36,474 nucleotides of DNA, taken from assembly GCA_900314535.1 (NCBI GenBank), contig OMVT01000023.1, positions 1-36,474 of the forward strand. The letters run 5' to 3'. Each line of letters begins with the position of its first letter. Positions within the stretch are counted from its first letter, which is position 1. The stretch is from an uncultured Olsenella sp. (GTDB lineage: Bacteria > Actinomycetota > Coriobacteriia > Coriobacteriales > Atopobiaceae). The position numbers and the translations under genes were made by a program. Below are positions 22,746-31,164 of this stretch, one piece after another. The notes beneath the pieces are model-generated. The model saw nothing but the letters and a program-made list of their open reading frames with translations. It searched no databases and was not told where the DNA came from.

Positions 22746-23789
22746 TTAGTGCTGCGGCTTCCGGATAAGAGCCATGCGTTCAGGCGGCAGCACAAGCGCC
22801 ACCTTGTCCCCTACCTTGCCAGAGCCGTCCTCGACCCGGGCAACAAGCGTGCCAAGCGGCGTCGTGATGTTGTACTGATAGCGCCTGCCCAGGTAGGTCT
22901 TGACATCGATCGTGCCTGGAACAGAGTTTTTGGCCTGCGTGTCCCAAGACGCAAGCTCCACATCGTCCGAGCGCAGATAGGCAAGCGCTTCCGGAGCATC
23001 GAGCGGCTCTGCGGCCTCGATCTTCGTGCCGTCCTTGGCCTTCCAGAACCCATCCTCGCGTACCAGCTCGATGCGGTTGTCGAAGCCGACGAAGTTCATG
23101 ACAAACTCGGTCTTCGGGTGCTGGTAGATGCGCTGCGGATCGTCCATCTGCTCGATGACGCCGTTGTTCATAATCGCGACCTCATCGGAGATAGCGAAGC
23201 ACTCCTCCTGGTCATGCGTCACGTAGATGGTCGTGATGCCCAGCTCCTGCTGGATGCGGCGAATCTCGACACGCATCTTCACGCGGAGCTTTGCATCGAG
23301 GTTCGAGAGTGGCTCATCCATCAGAAGCAGGTCCGGCTTGATGACAAGAGCACGGGCAAGGGCGACGCGCTGGCGCTGGCCGCCGGAAAGCTCGCGCGGA
23401 TAGCGCTTCTCGAGCCCTTCGAGATCGACGGTCTTGAGCATCTCGGGAACGCGCTCGGCAATCTCTGCCTTGCCGACGCCGCGCATCTTGAGGCCATAGG
23501 CCACATTGTCGAAGATCGTCATGTGCGGAAAGAGCGCATAGCTCTGGAACACGAAGCCGAAGTTGCGCTTGTTGGGGGGGATGCGGGTGATTTCCTTGCC
23601 GTCGAAGAGCACCTCGCCCGACCGGGGCTCAGAAAAGCCGGCAATCAGGCGCAGCGTCGTGGTCTTGCCGCAGCCCGAAGGGCCCAGCAAAGAAACGAGC
23701 TTTCCCTTCTCAATCGCGATGTTGTAATGCTTCAAGATCATGTTGTCGCCGTAGCCGGCTGTGACATCCTTGAGTTCCAGAAGTGCCAT
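22746..23789 (-). CDS. ABC transporter ATP-binding protein (PotA-like)
   Basis: A 347-residue ATPase; ATG 23789 has AGGGAGA about 5 bases upstream. Walker A is GPSGCGKTT (36-44), the Q-loop is FVFQSYALFPHM, the signature is LSGGQ (134-138), Walker B is LLLMDEP (154-160), and the switch His is in VTHDQEE (192). The C-terminal ~110 residues are a TOBE-like regulatory domain (VKTYLGRRYQYNITTPLGTLV). It powers the importer formed with the permeases at 20705 and 23836. The gene order permease-ATPase-binding protein-permease differs from the usual potABCD. Confidence 0.95.
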   Translation of the reverse strand: MALLELKDVTAGYGDNMILKHYNIAIEKGKLVSLLGPSGCGKTTTLRLIAGFSEPRSGEVLFDGKEITRIPPNKRNFGFVFQSYALFPHMTIFDNVAYGLKMRGVGKAEIAERVPEMLKTVDLEGLEKRYPRELSGGQRQRVALARALVIKPDLLLMDEPLSNLDAKLRVKMRVEIRRIQQELGITTIYVTHDQEECFAISDEVAIMNNGVIEQMDDPQRIYQHPKTEFVMNFVGFDNRIELVREDGFWKAKDGTKIEAAEPLDAPEALAYLRSDDVELASWDTQAKNSVPGTIDVKTYLGRRYQYNITTPLGTLVARVEDGSGKVGDKVALVLPPERMALIRKPQH

Positions 23790-23835
23790 GGGTCTCCCTA
23801 AACGTCCGAAAAATCTTGCTTCGAAAGCTGCAGCA

Positions 23836-24666
23836 TCAGGCTGCTGCCGGATTGACCTTGCGGGCCAGCTTGCCGATAAGAAGCGTTGCGATGACCGCAA
23901 TCACGATCATGATGATTGCGACCACAGAGGCTGCGGTCCAGTCATTGAGCGAGAGGCCGTCCTGATAGATCAGCGTCGCCAGCATGCGCGTATCGGAGCC
24001 GCCGAGGAGCTGAGGTGTCGTATAGGCAGTGAGGCTGCCGCAGAAGACGAGCACAGAGCCCGTGATGAGGCCCGGCACCGAAAGCGGGAACATGATGCGC
24101 CAGAAGCTCGTGGTACGGCTTGCACCGAGGCTGTTCGATGCGAGCATCAGGTCTTCGTCGATGTTCTCCATCACGCCCACCGTCGAGATGATCATCAGCG
24201 GAAGGAAAAGCTGCACCAGGCCGACGACAATCGAGAACTCGTTGTAGAGCATCGGAATGGGCGAAGAGATGATGCCAAGAGACTGCAGAAGCGTGTTGGC
24301 TGTGCCCTTCTTGCCGAGAAGCACCATCCAGCTGAAGGAGCGCACGACTGGGCTTGTCATGAGCGGAAACAGCGTCATCGCAATGAAGAGGCTCTTCTTC
24401 TTCGCGACGCGCGCCACATAGTAGGCTGCCGGAAAGCCGAGCAGGATGCAGATGGCAACCGTAATCAGGGAAAGCCTGATGGTGCGCCAGAAGACCTGCT
24501 GGAAATAGATGTCGGCAAGTGTCTGCCAATACCCGTCCAGCGAGAAGGCACCCGTACCGGTGACAGTCGACAGGAAGGTGGCGAACATGGGGATGAGCAG
24601 GAAGAGCGTAATGAAGGCCGCACAGGGCAGCATGAGTGCATAAGCGAACAGGCGCTTATTCTGCAT
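23836..24666 (-). CDS. Spermidine/putrescine-type ABC transporter permease (PotB-like), first gene of the operon
   Basis: A 276-residue permease; ATG 24666 has AAGGAG six bases upstream. It begins MQNKRLFAYALMLPCAAF with a first membrane helix, then TIRLSLITVAICILLGFPAAYYVAR, FPLMTSPVVRSFSWMVLLG and the EAA loop LASNSLGASRTTSFWRIMFPLSVPG (in pieces). GSLTAYTTPQLLGG is characteristic of PotB/PotH. It heads the minus-strand operon, which continues through the ATPase, binding protein, second permease, ade and nucleoside hydrolase with gaps of roughly 10-70 bases. Confidence 0.93.
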   Translation of the reverse strand: MQNKRLFAYALMLPCAAFITLFLLIPMFATFLSTVTGTGAFSLDGYWQTLADIYFQQVFWRTIRLSLITVAICILLGFPAAYYVARVAKKKSLFIAMTLFPLMTSPVVRSFSWMVLLGKKGTANTLLQSLGIISSPIPMLYNEFSIVVGLVQLFLPLMIISTVGVMENIDEDLMLASNSLGASRTTSFWRIMFPLSVPGLITGSVLVFCGSLTAYTTPQLLGGSDTRMLATLIYQDGLSLNDWTAASVVAIIMIVIAVIATLLIGKLARKVNPAAA

Positions 24667-24675
24667 ATGAGCTCC

Positions 24676-24698
24676 TTGACGCCGACAGGCGCAGTCAA
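24676..24698 (-). promoter_or_regulatory. Leader hairpin abutting the ribosome site of the purine/Pot operon
   Basis: On the minus strand TTGAC and GTCAA, with an inner GCC/GGC pair around TGTC, form a bulged stem that ends directly against the AAGGAG ribosome site of the first permease gene. It is well placed to affect translation. I see no purine-riboswitch core in the leader (24667-24952). Confidence 0.4.
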
Positions 24699-24952
24699 GA
24701 TGAAACCGTTCGCATGCCAGTCTAGAGCGCAGATGCGGCTTTCGGCAGAGCAGCCACAAAACTCCATCTGAATCTGCCCCGTGTCATGATCTTGTAACAA
24801 TGTGGGCATCACTTCAGCACGGTTTTCTCATCACCGTCTGCTTCCGTGTGCATCCCATGCATATGCCATATGAACACATACATATACGCCGCCCGGGTAT
24901 ACCTGCTGCAGCAGACACCGGAGCAGACGCTCCTTGAGAGATTGGATATGCC

Positions 24953-25813
24953 ATGTTCCGCCACGGAACCCATGTCGTGAAGGGATACCGCACCCAGGAC
25001 GGCGCCGGCGTGAGCCTCGTACGCGTGCTCGGAGCCGAGACTGCAGAAGCCTTCGACCCCTTCCTGATGCTCGACTCCTTCGACAGCACCGACCCCGATG
25101 CCTATACGGCAGGATTTCCCCTGCACCCCCACCGCGGCATCGAGACCGTGACCTATCTGGCAGAAGGCGCCATCCAGCACCGCGATACGATGGGATTTTC
25201 CGACACGATTCACGCCGGCGAGGTGCAGTGGATGTGCGCGGGATCGGGCATCGAGCACGAAGAGCAGATCCCGCCTGCCAAGCGCCTGCTCGGCATCCAG
25301 CTCTGGCTGAACCTGCCAAAGAAGGACAAGATGGCACATCCCTTCTACCATGCCATCCACACAGGAGACATCGAGGAGGTCCGCCCGGCAGAAGGCGTGA
25401 CGCTGAGGCTTCTTGCCGGCAGCTACGAAGATCCTGCGGGCACGCAGCACAAGGGCTTCGAAGGCCAGCACCTGCCGCTCGACTTCTACGAGATCGCACT
25501 CGAGCCGGGGACCAAGCTTAACGTACCCGTGAACGAAGATGCGAGCGTCATGGCATTCACGCTCGAAGGCAGCGCCACCATAGGAGGCCTTCCCCTTGGT
25601 GCCAAGACCGCCATCAAGCTCGAGGAGGGTGACAGGGTGAAGATCGAAGCAGACCCCGATGCCCCTTCTCATGTCCTCTTCCTGAGCTCTGTGGCTCTGC
25701 ATGAGCCAATCGCCTGGGGCGGCCCCATTGTCATGAACACAGAAGAGGAGCTCCTCGCTGCCTTTCGGGAAATCGAGCAGGGCACCTTCCAGAAGGAGCA
25801 GCTAGAGCACTGA
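24953..25813 (+). CDS. Pirin-family protein
   Basis: A 286-residue bicupin. ATG 24953 has only a weak upstream site (GAGAGATTGGA). The N-terminal cupin shows the iron ligands FPLHPHRGIETVTY (His58, His60) and GSGIEHEEQ (His102, Glu104), the pirin signature. The C-terminal cupin starts around 165 (LDFYEIALEPGTKL) and ends with the usual PIAWGGPIVMNTEEEL...AFREIEQGTF. Pirins bind Fe; some bacterial ones have quercetinase activity and others bind regulators or metabolic enzymes, so the role here is open. It is divergent from the purine operon and followed by a long gene-poor stretch. Confidence 0.93.
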   Translation: MFRHGTHVVKGYRTQDGAGVSLVRVLGAETAEAFDPFLMLDSFDSTDPDAYTAGFPLHPHRGIETVTYLAEGAIQHRDTMGFSDTIHAGEVQWMCAGSGIEHEEQIPPAKRLLGIQLWLNLPKKDKMAHPFYHAIHTGDIEEVRPAEGVTLRLLAGSYEDPAGTQHKGFEGQHLPLDFYEIALEPGTKLNVPVNEDASVMAFTLEGSATIGGLPLGAKTAIKLEEGDRVKIEADPDAPSHVLFLSSVALHEPIAWGGPIVMNTEEELLAAFREIEQGTFQKEQLEH

Positions 25814-26927
25814 TCTGCCGATGCGGCAGCTTTTCCAAGGGACTTTTCTGCCATGGCGCAGCTTTTCTGGCTGCAGCCGGCAGCATGCTGCTGCCGGCTG
25901 AAGGACCTGGAACCTCTCTGCCATGCGCTATCTGCTGCCATGCCACCTCAAGAGCGAAAAGGCGCCGTGAAGGGCTGCAATGCCCGATGCTGCAAGGCTG
26001 GCCACCGAAGCGATGCCGGACATGTCGCCCGTCTCGGGAGGTGCCAATGTTTCCCCTGCCGGCAGCAGCGGCAGGCACATACGAAACGCTCTTCAGTTTT
26101 GCAGATGTCCTGATTGCCGCTCCCATGCTCGGAATCCTGATTGCAGGATTAAGCCGAAGAAGCAAATGGCCGCCCCGCATAAGCGGAAACGGCCACTCGC
26201 CAACATTTCCGAAAGAAATGGAGCGGCCTTCTTCCCGCCAGAACCGGGTGCCGCCTGCTCTGCGTTGTAGCGCCTTCCTCCCCTCTTCCGCAAGAGGTTC
26301 CCATAAGAACCAGAGAGCCCCGCCAGGACGCCTCTCGCATACATCCGGACAGGTATGTCCAGGCTGTGGCATCAGCGATATCAGAGAAGCGATAGCACTG
26401 CTGCCACCGGAAGGGATGACCTGGCTGTTGAAGAGGGCTTCCCGAGCCTGCCTTCGCCGCGCCGAGGCTTGCAGACAGCCAATCAGAGAGGTTATGAAGC
26501 GAAGGCGCTCCATAGGGACAGCACGGATGCCAACGACAAGCTGCCCCTCGCTGCCACAACAATGTCATGTGCCACCGCTTCGCTGGTTCTCCCGGATTCC
26601 ATTGCGGGAATAGCGACTCTGGCGTCCTGGAGGATGCGTTCGTGAGGCTCTGCAGCAAGCAGCCTTTCCTCTTCGCCCTCCATCAGTATGCACCGGACGG
26701 AAGCCCATCTGTAAAGTGAGCAAGGCCGCTTGGCACGTAGCTCTCCGAAGACATCCAGCAGCACGCTATGGCCAGGATCCCTCTTGATTCCGTCATATCC
26801 AGCCGTTATGATAGCAGTATAGAACACGCGTTCGTCTTTGCGGGCAGGCCGAAGCTCCTGGCTGCAGAGGCGGCATGATGCAAGGCAGGCGGCGGACCGT
26901 CTCCGAATTCCGGATAAGGAGACGAAG
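25814..26927. other. Gene-poor, probably decayed region
   Basis: About 1.1 kb without a gene I can defend. Several overlapping long frames exist on both strands but have no ribosome sites and conflict with each other. The most protein-like piece is on the minus strand at 26492-26827, beginning at GTG with VFYTAIITAGYDGIKRD. That start is reminiscent of the YTA-x-x-x-GYD opening of DUF616-type glycosyltransferases, but the rest does not continue the family. It could be a remnant. Another hairpin, CATTTC-CGAAA-GAAATG, lies near 26203-26220. Nothing else is supported. Confidence 0.45.
25874..25900. repeat. Perfect 12-bp inverted repeat with 3-base loop
   Basis: CAGCCGGCAGCA (25874-25885) is the exact reverse complement of TGCTGCCGGCTG (25889-25900), with only TGC between. 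There is no T-run after it on the plus strand, and TTTT lies a few bases beyond on the far side. It may be the pirin terminator or a protein-binding or replication-fork site. Confidence 0.6.
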
Positions 26928-27002
26928 ATGAAAGAAATTCACGATGTTCTTGAAATTCTGATTCTTGTAGCCCAGCTTGCCCTGTCGACCCTCCGCTTAT
27001 GA
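26928..27002 (+). CDS. Candidate 24-residue hydrophobic small protein (type I toxin-like)
   Basis: ATG 26928 follows ATAAGGAGACGAAG, an excellent ribosome site at 7-8 bases. The product begins MKEIHDVLEILILV, continues AQLALSTLRL and ends in TGA at 27000-27002. It has a short charged head, about 15 hydrophobic residues and an Arg near the end, as in small membrane toxins of type I systems (the holin-like/TxpA shape). Directly after the stop comes GAGGAGGCGAGAAAG before a second ATG encoding only MKPPRR, and then an imperfect hairpin, CCCTAAC...GTCAGGG (~27057-27076). It lies in an otherwise decayed region, yet its signals are intact. It was found by reading the sequence; coding status is unproven. 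Confidence 0.45.
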   Translation: MKEIHDVLEILILVAQLALSTLRL

Positions 27003-27238
27003 GGAGGCGAGAAAGATGAAGCCCCCGCGCAGATAGCGCAGGAGCTTAGTCAAAAACCCTAACGATTTTGTCAGGGATTCGGGGACGGGGCGAATCCGTC
27101 CGCCTGTCTTGCATTGTACCGCCGGAAGATGCCGGCAATCAAGAGAATGCAGAGCATGGGCGGCGCAATCGGCTTCCGGCCTGTTGAAGACTGGATGCAA
27201 CACTGCCACAAGAGGCAGCGCTTCCGAATGCTTTGGCA

Positions 27239-28381
27239 TCAGCCTGCCGTGTAGTCTTCCTTCGAGACATCGATGTCGACTCCGCGCACATGATAGATGA
27301 GGTTTCCGACCTTTGCACCCTCCACGTAATCCTTTGCGACGAACTGGTGCTTCGGATAGAAGAGCGGAAGCACGGCGTAGTCCTGTCTCGTCACGATATC
27401 GTCCACTTCCCTGTACATGTCTGCCCGTGCCTCCTCGTCAGTCGATGCCCGGGCGGCAATCAGGAGCTCATCTACATGGGCATTGCTGCAGAAGGAGGAG
27501 TTCTTCTGTGCTGTCGTGCTCAAGAAGTAGGTATACATGTTGTTGTCGCCGTCAGCGTAGGCGGGGAACCATCCCAGAAGCGTCATCTGCAGATTGCCCG
27601 CTGCCCTATCCTGCGCCCAGACACCATCGTCGACGGTGCTCACCTCGCAGCTGATGCCTGCCTTCGACCAGAAGTCCTGAAGGGCGACAGCGACATTCTG
27701 GTCCTGGGCTCTCACCTGAAGCGAAAGGGCAGGAGACTCTCCCTTCTCCGCTATGATCTCTGCTGCCTCGTCAGGATCGTAGGCAAAGACCGGCGCGTCG
27801 TCGTCGAAGCCCGGCTCCTGCGGTGTCAGGAAGCCACTTGCCAGCCTGCCGGCACCTGAGAGCACGGTCGCGACAAGCGTATCGCGGTCGATTGCCAAAG
27901 ACAGTGCCCGACGGATATCGACATCCTCGAGGCCCTTCCTCTCGCTCAGGTTGAGCGCCACGAAATAGATACCCAGGGTGTCATAGGAGACGATCAGATC
28001 CTGCACATCAGAATCCTTCTGATAGGTTGCCAGAAGCGACCCGTCCAGATCGCACCAGTCGATGTCTCCGTTCTTGAATGAGAGCATCTTGGTGTTGACA
28101 TCATCGAAGTAGCGGTAGTGCATTTCGTCGAGCGGAGGCTTCCCTCCATGGTAGGAGTCATTCCGCACGAGCACGACCTCGGTCGTATCATCGTTGCTTT
28201 CCATCTTGTAGGGACCGGTACCGATGCAGTCCGCGCCGCTGTCCCAAGCATTCCCTGCCGCAGTGCAGGCACCGCGCGGGAAGATCTGGGCATAGGAGGA
28301 GCCGAGGTTCTTCACGAAGCAGGCATAGGGCTCTGTCAGGCACCTGCCATGCCTTTGGGACATCGGAGAAGGCAGGAGCAC
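27239..28381 (-). pseudogene. N-terminally truncated oligopeptide/dipeptide-binding protein (SBP_bac_5)
   Basis: The minus-strand frame encodes the C-terminal ~65% of an OppA/DppA-type binding protein. Homologous-looking sequence begins about 28340 with LTEPYACFVKNLGSSYAQIFPRGAC and includes the family's GTGPYKM, DIRRALSLAIDRDTLV, LGWFPAYADGDNNMYTYFLS and DIVTRQDYAVLPLFYPKH. It ends with a normal C-terminus and stop at 27239. The signal peptide, lipobox and first ~180 residues of a usual ~530 are missing, and no other upstream frame supplies them. No permease or ATPase genes lie beside it. It is a relic, with the break near 28340-28381. Confidence 0.82.
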
Positions 28382-28712
28382 AGACAGCAGTCAGAGTACT
28401 GACGGCATCGATTGCTGGCACTGCTTTGAGGGCAGCGCCATGCGCTTTTGGCAGGCACGGTGCATGGGGCGCAGCAGCACCTTCAATATCTGTTATACCT
28501 GTTTGCAGTCCATCTGCTCCTGATTTGGTCAGTCTTCCGGTACATGCCAACCGTTCACAGCCATATTCCAGCCGTCTGCCGCTCTACTGTTATAACAGTT
28601 TGGTCAATTTTCCTCCGCTTTACGTTATCGTGCCAATCCCTTGATTCCGGTTTACTTAAGGCTGTCAGCACACAGGGGAAGGCACGATGCCTTCTGGGAG
28701 AAAGGATGCGAC
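28382..28712 (+). promoter_or_regulatory. Upstream region of the PTS gene: palindrome and candidate promoter
   Basis: This 331-base gap has no gene. CTGTTATAACAG at 28587-28598 is a perfect 12-bp palindrome. Its half CTGTTATA also occurs at 28490-28497. Just after the palindrome, TTGGTC (28600-28605) and CGTTAT (28623-28628) are 17 bases apart and could be -35 and -10 boxes. A site touching the upstream edge of -35 is where an activator would sit, and the AraC-type gene at 30154-31164 is the obvious candidate. The left part, to about 28450, may be scar from the truncated gene. Confidence 0.45.
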
Positions 28713-30101
28713 GTGGCAAAGGATTACCAGGCTCTCGCAGCGTCTGTGATAGACGAGGTCGGCGGAAAGGACAATATCGTCTCCGTGACGCACTGCGTCA
28801 CCCGCCTGCGCTTCATCCTCAAGGATGAGTCCAAGGCAGACGATGCTTCCGTCAAGAAGATTGCCGGCGTGATCGATGTCGTGCACGGCAATGGCCAGTA
28901 CCAGGTCGTGATCGGCACCGATGTCGAAAATGCATACGATGCTGCCGTCGCCGAGCTCGGTTCAGCCTTTGCCGGCGGCGAGGTCCCCGCAGACGATGAA
29001 CAGAAGAAGGGCAATGTCTTCGACCGCTTCTCTGAGACGGTCTCCGGCATCTTCTTCCCCTTCATGGGCGGCTTCATCGCGTCCGGCATGCTCAAGGCGC
29101 TCCTGATCATGCTCTCCAACTTCATCCCCAGCTTCAGCCAGACCGGTGCCTACACGGTCCTGTATGCCGGCGCCGACGGCTTCATGCAGTTCCTTCCCTT
29201 CGTCCTGGCCGTCTCGGCTGCCGAGAAGTTCAAGACGAACAAGTATGTGGCGCTCGCTGTCGTGTTCCCGATGCTCTACTCCACGATCACCGCAGCCTAC
29301 GCTGCACATACGCCGCTCGACTTCTTCGGCATCCCGGTGACCTTGGTCTCCTATGCCTCTTCCGTCATCCCGCCGGTCATCATGACCTGGCTGCTCGCGA
29401 AGTTCGAGAAGTTCCTCAAGGGCCACATGAACCAGACGCTGTTCTCGCTCTTCGGCTACATGATCTGCCTGATCGTCCTGGTGCCCGTCGAGCTCATCTG
29501 CGTCGGCCCGATCTTCCAGATTGTGGGCGTCTTCATCGCCGATGCGATTCTGGCCGTCTACAATGTCGCCCCGATCGTCGCCGGCATGGTCTTCGCGGGC
29601 CTCTGGCCGATCCTCATCATCTTCGGCGCCCATACCGCCTTCATGCCAATCGTCTTCAACAACATGGCCACGCTTGGCTATGACTGGCTCTCCCCGCTCT
29701 CCTGGGGCTGCAACTTCGCAATGGCCGGTGCCTGCCTCGGCGTCTTCCTGAAGACCAAGAACCTCAAGCTCAAGGAGCTTGCCGGCCCGAACTGGATCAC
29801 GGCGCTTCTTGCCGGCGTGACCGAGCCTGCCATCTACGGCGTGAACCTCAAGTTCAAGAAGCCCTTTGTCATTGCCTGCATCGCCTCTGCTGCCGCTTCC
29901 ATCCCCATCGCCGTGGCAGGGCTTCAGCGCACGGCCTTCATCGGCGTGAACCTGATCACGATGCCGGCGCTGTTCTTCTTCCCCGGCGGCTGGGCCGCCC
30001 CGATCTGCGCAGCCATCGGCTTTGTCGGCGCAGCTGTGGGCACCTACCTCTTCGGCTTCGACGATTCGATGATCACGGATCCGGCACTGCTCGAGGACTA
30101 G
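28713..30101 (+). CDS. PTS beta-glucoside/sucrose-class transporter EIIBC
   Basis: A 462-residue PTS permease. GTG 28713 has GAAAGGATG about 7 bases upstream. Residues 1-~85 are the EIIB domain with the phosphocysteine motif SVTHCVTRLRF (Cys28). From ~110 the EIIC domain begins (FDRFSETVSGIFFPFMGGFIASGMLKALL) and contains about ten membrane segments, with GAHTAFMPIVFNNMATLGYDWLSP, GVTEPAIYGVNLKFKKPF and a C-terminus ending DPALLED. There is no EIIA domain, so a glucose-type EIIA must come from elsewhere. It imports and phosphorylates a sugar or glycoside. Convergent with the AraC regulator and near a beta-glucuronidase, so a glucoside or glucuronide is a candidate substrate. Confidence 0.92.
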   Translation: MAKDYQALAASVIDEVGGKDNIVSVTHCVTRLRFILKDESKADDASVKKIAGVIDVVHGNGQYQVVIGTDVENAYDAAVAELGSAFAGGEVPADDEQKKGNVFDRFSETVSGIFFPFMGGFIASGMLKALLIMLSNFIPSFSQTGAYTVLYAGADGFMQFLPFVLAVSAAEKFKTNKYVALAVVFPMLYSTITAAYAAHTPLDFFGIPVTLVSYASSVIPPVIMTWLLAKFEKFLKGHMNQTLFSLFGYMICLIVLVPVELICVGPIFQIVGVFIADAILAVYNVAPIVAGMVFAGLWPILIIFGAHTAFMPIVFNNMATLGYDWLSPLSWGCNFAMAGACLGVFLKTKNLKLKELAGPNWITALLAGVTEPAIYGVNLKFKKPFVIACIASAAASIPIAVAGLQRTAFIGVNLITMPALFFFPGGWAAPICAAIGFVGAAVGTYLFGFDDSMITDPALLED

Positions 30102-30118
30102 CTTCGCCCCCATTTCCT

Positions 30119-30156
30119 GCCTGGCAGCAGCCTGCGCTGCTGCCAGGCTTCTGCTA
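30119..30156. terminator. Bidirectional terminator between the PTS and AraC genes
   Basis: GCCTGGCAGCAGC (30119-30131) and GCTGCTGCCAGGC (30136-30148) form a perfect 13-bp stem around CTGC, followed by TTCTGCT. It sits exactly between two convergent stops. Confidence 0.8.
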
Positions 30157-31164
30157 TCTGTTCTGCGCCTGCTCGAGGCAGTGCTGACGCCAGGCACCCG
30201 GAAGCATGCCGCACTCGCGCTCGAAGATCTTGTAGAAGTAGCTCATGTTCTGGTAGCCGACTTCTGACGCCACATCCGCAATGGAGGATACGCCTCCTGC
30301 AATCAGGCGCTCGGCTACCATGATGCGCTGCTTCTGGACCAGCTCCTTGAAGGTCTGGCCGCATTCGGATCTGAGCATCTTCATGATATAGCTCGTGCTC
30401 ATGCCGAGCTCGCGGGCACACCCGGAAAGCGTGCAGGTACGGTAGTTGGCCTCTATGTAGCGCAGCACATCGAGTGCCGGACTCGCAATCGGCGCTGTCC
30501 CCGAGCTGGCATTCTGCTCGCAGACGTTCACGAGCTCTGCAAGCACGAGCGTCAGCAGCGCATCTGCCATCTCCTCCGAACGCGGCGAGGGATCGAATGC
30601 CTCGCAGAGGAGCTCGTTCATGAAGAGCGGAAGGCGGCGGCTTTCCTGGGAAGGAAACAGGATGAAGCTGTCATGCGCTGCCCCTTTCGAGATCGAGCGC
30701 ACGAAGAAGGAGGTCACGATGCTGTCCGAGTCGAACCTGCTGAAGAAGCTCGTATCGAAGTAGCGCTTGTCGATCTGTACATTCACGAGAATGTCGTCTT
30801 CGGAAAGCGGCTGTATCGTGTGGACAGTGTCGGAGTCGACGAGCAGTACCTGCCCTTTCGCCACGTCGAGTATCCCGTCGTTCACGACCTCGAGGCAATG
30901 CCCGCTATACATGTAGGCAAGCTCGACGAAGTCATGCATGTGCAGCGGATAGTTCCGGAAACGGGAGTGGCGCTTGGCGCGGATGAACGCAGACGGGATG
31001 CCGAAAGTCCCCGGCTTTCCTGCATGGAAGCGCGAGAGCATGACCTGCCGGCCGCCGACATCCACGAACCGGCGCTGCTCGGGCGCAGGGACAGCTCCTT
31101 CGCGGTAGAGCCGCTCATGGTCGGAAAGCGTCCTCAGCTGCCTGTCGAGCTCTTCGGGCGTCAC
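30154..31164 (-). CDS. AraC-family transcriptional regulator
   Basis: A 336-residue regulator; the start is GTG 31164 with GGTGGAG close upstream. The N-terminal half holds a cupin-like sugar-sensing domain: YPLHMHDFVELAYMYSGHCLEVV and GQVLLVDSDTVHTI. The C-terminal ~100 residues carry two helix-turn-helix units: CTLSGCARELGMSTSYIMKMLRSECG and SSIADVASEVGYQNMSYFYKIFERECGMLPGAWR (in pieces), the AraC/XylS signature. It lies between the EIIBC gene (convergent) and the beta-glucuronidase gene (divergent), so it probably activates one or both in response to a sugar. Confidence 0.92.
   Translation of the reverse strand: MTPEELDRQLRTLSDHERLYREGAVPAPEQRRFVDVGGRQVMLSRFHAGKPGTFGIPSAFIRAKRHSRFRNYPLHMHDFVELAYMYSGHCLEVVNDGILDVAKGQVLLVDSDTVHTIQPLSEDDILVNVQIDKRYFDTSFFSRFDSDSIVTSFFVRSISKGAAHDSFILFPSQESRRLPLFMNELLCEAFDPSPRSEEMADALLTLVLAELVNVCEQNASSGTAPIASPALDVLRYIEANYRTCTLSGCARELGMSTSYIMKMLRSECGQTFKELVQKQRIMVAERLIAGGVSSIADVASEVGYQNMSYFYKIFERECGMLPGAWRQHCLEQAQNR

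Noticed and set aside
20807..22768. Long plus-strand open frame opposite the Pot-type permease and binding protein
   Set aside because: Antisense to two clearly conserved genes, with no recognisable motif. A composition artefact.
24667..24952. Purine riboswitch upstream of the purine operon
   Set aside because: Searched by eye for the conserved junction and the two loop-loop partners on the minus strand. None was found.
25731..26513. Minus-strand frame of ~260 codons in the gene-poor region
   Set aside because: It overlaps the pirin 3' end, has Arg/Ser/Pro-rich low-information sequence and no ribosome site, and competes with other frames of equal length.
26492..26827. Possible DUF616 glycosyltransferase remnant (VFYTAIITAGYDGIKRD)
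   Set aside because: Only the first ~15 residues suggest the family; nothing after them does. Mentioned in the region entry but not called as a pseudogene.
28962..30197. Minus-strand open frame of ~411 codons opposite the PTS EIIBC gene
   Set aside because: Its Asp/Glu/Gly-rich sequence mirrors the membrane helices of EIIC. No ribosome site or domain.
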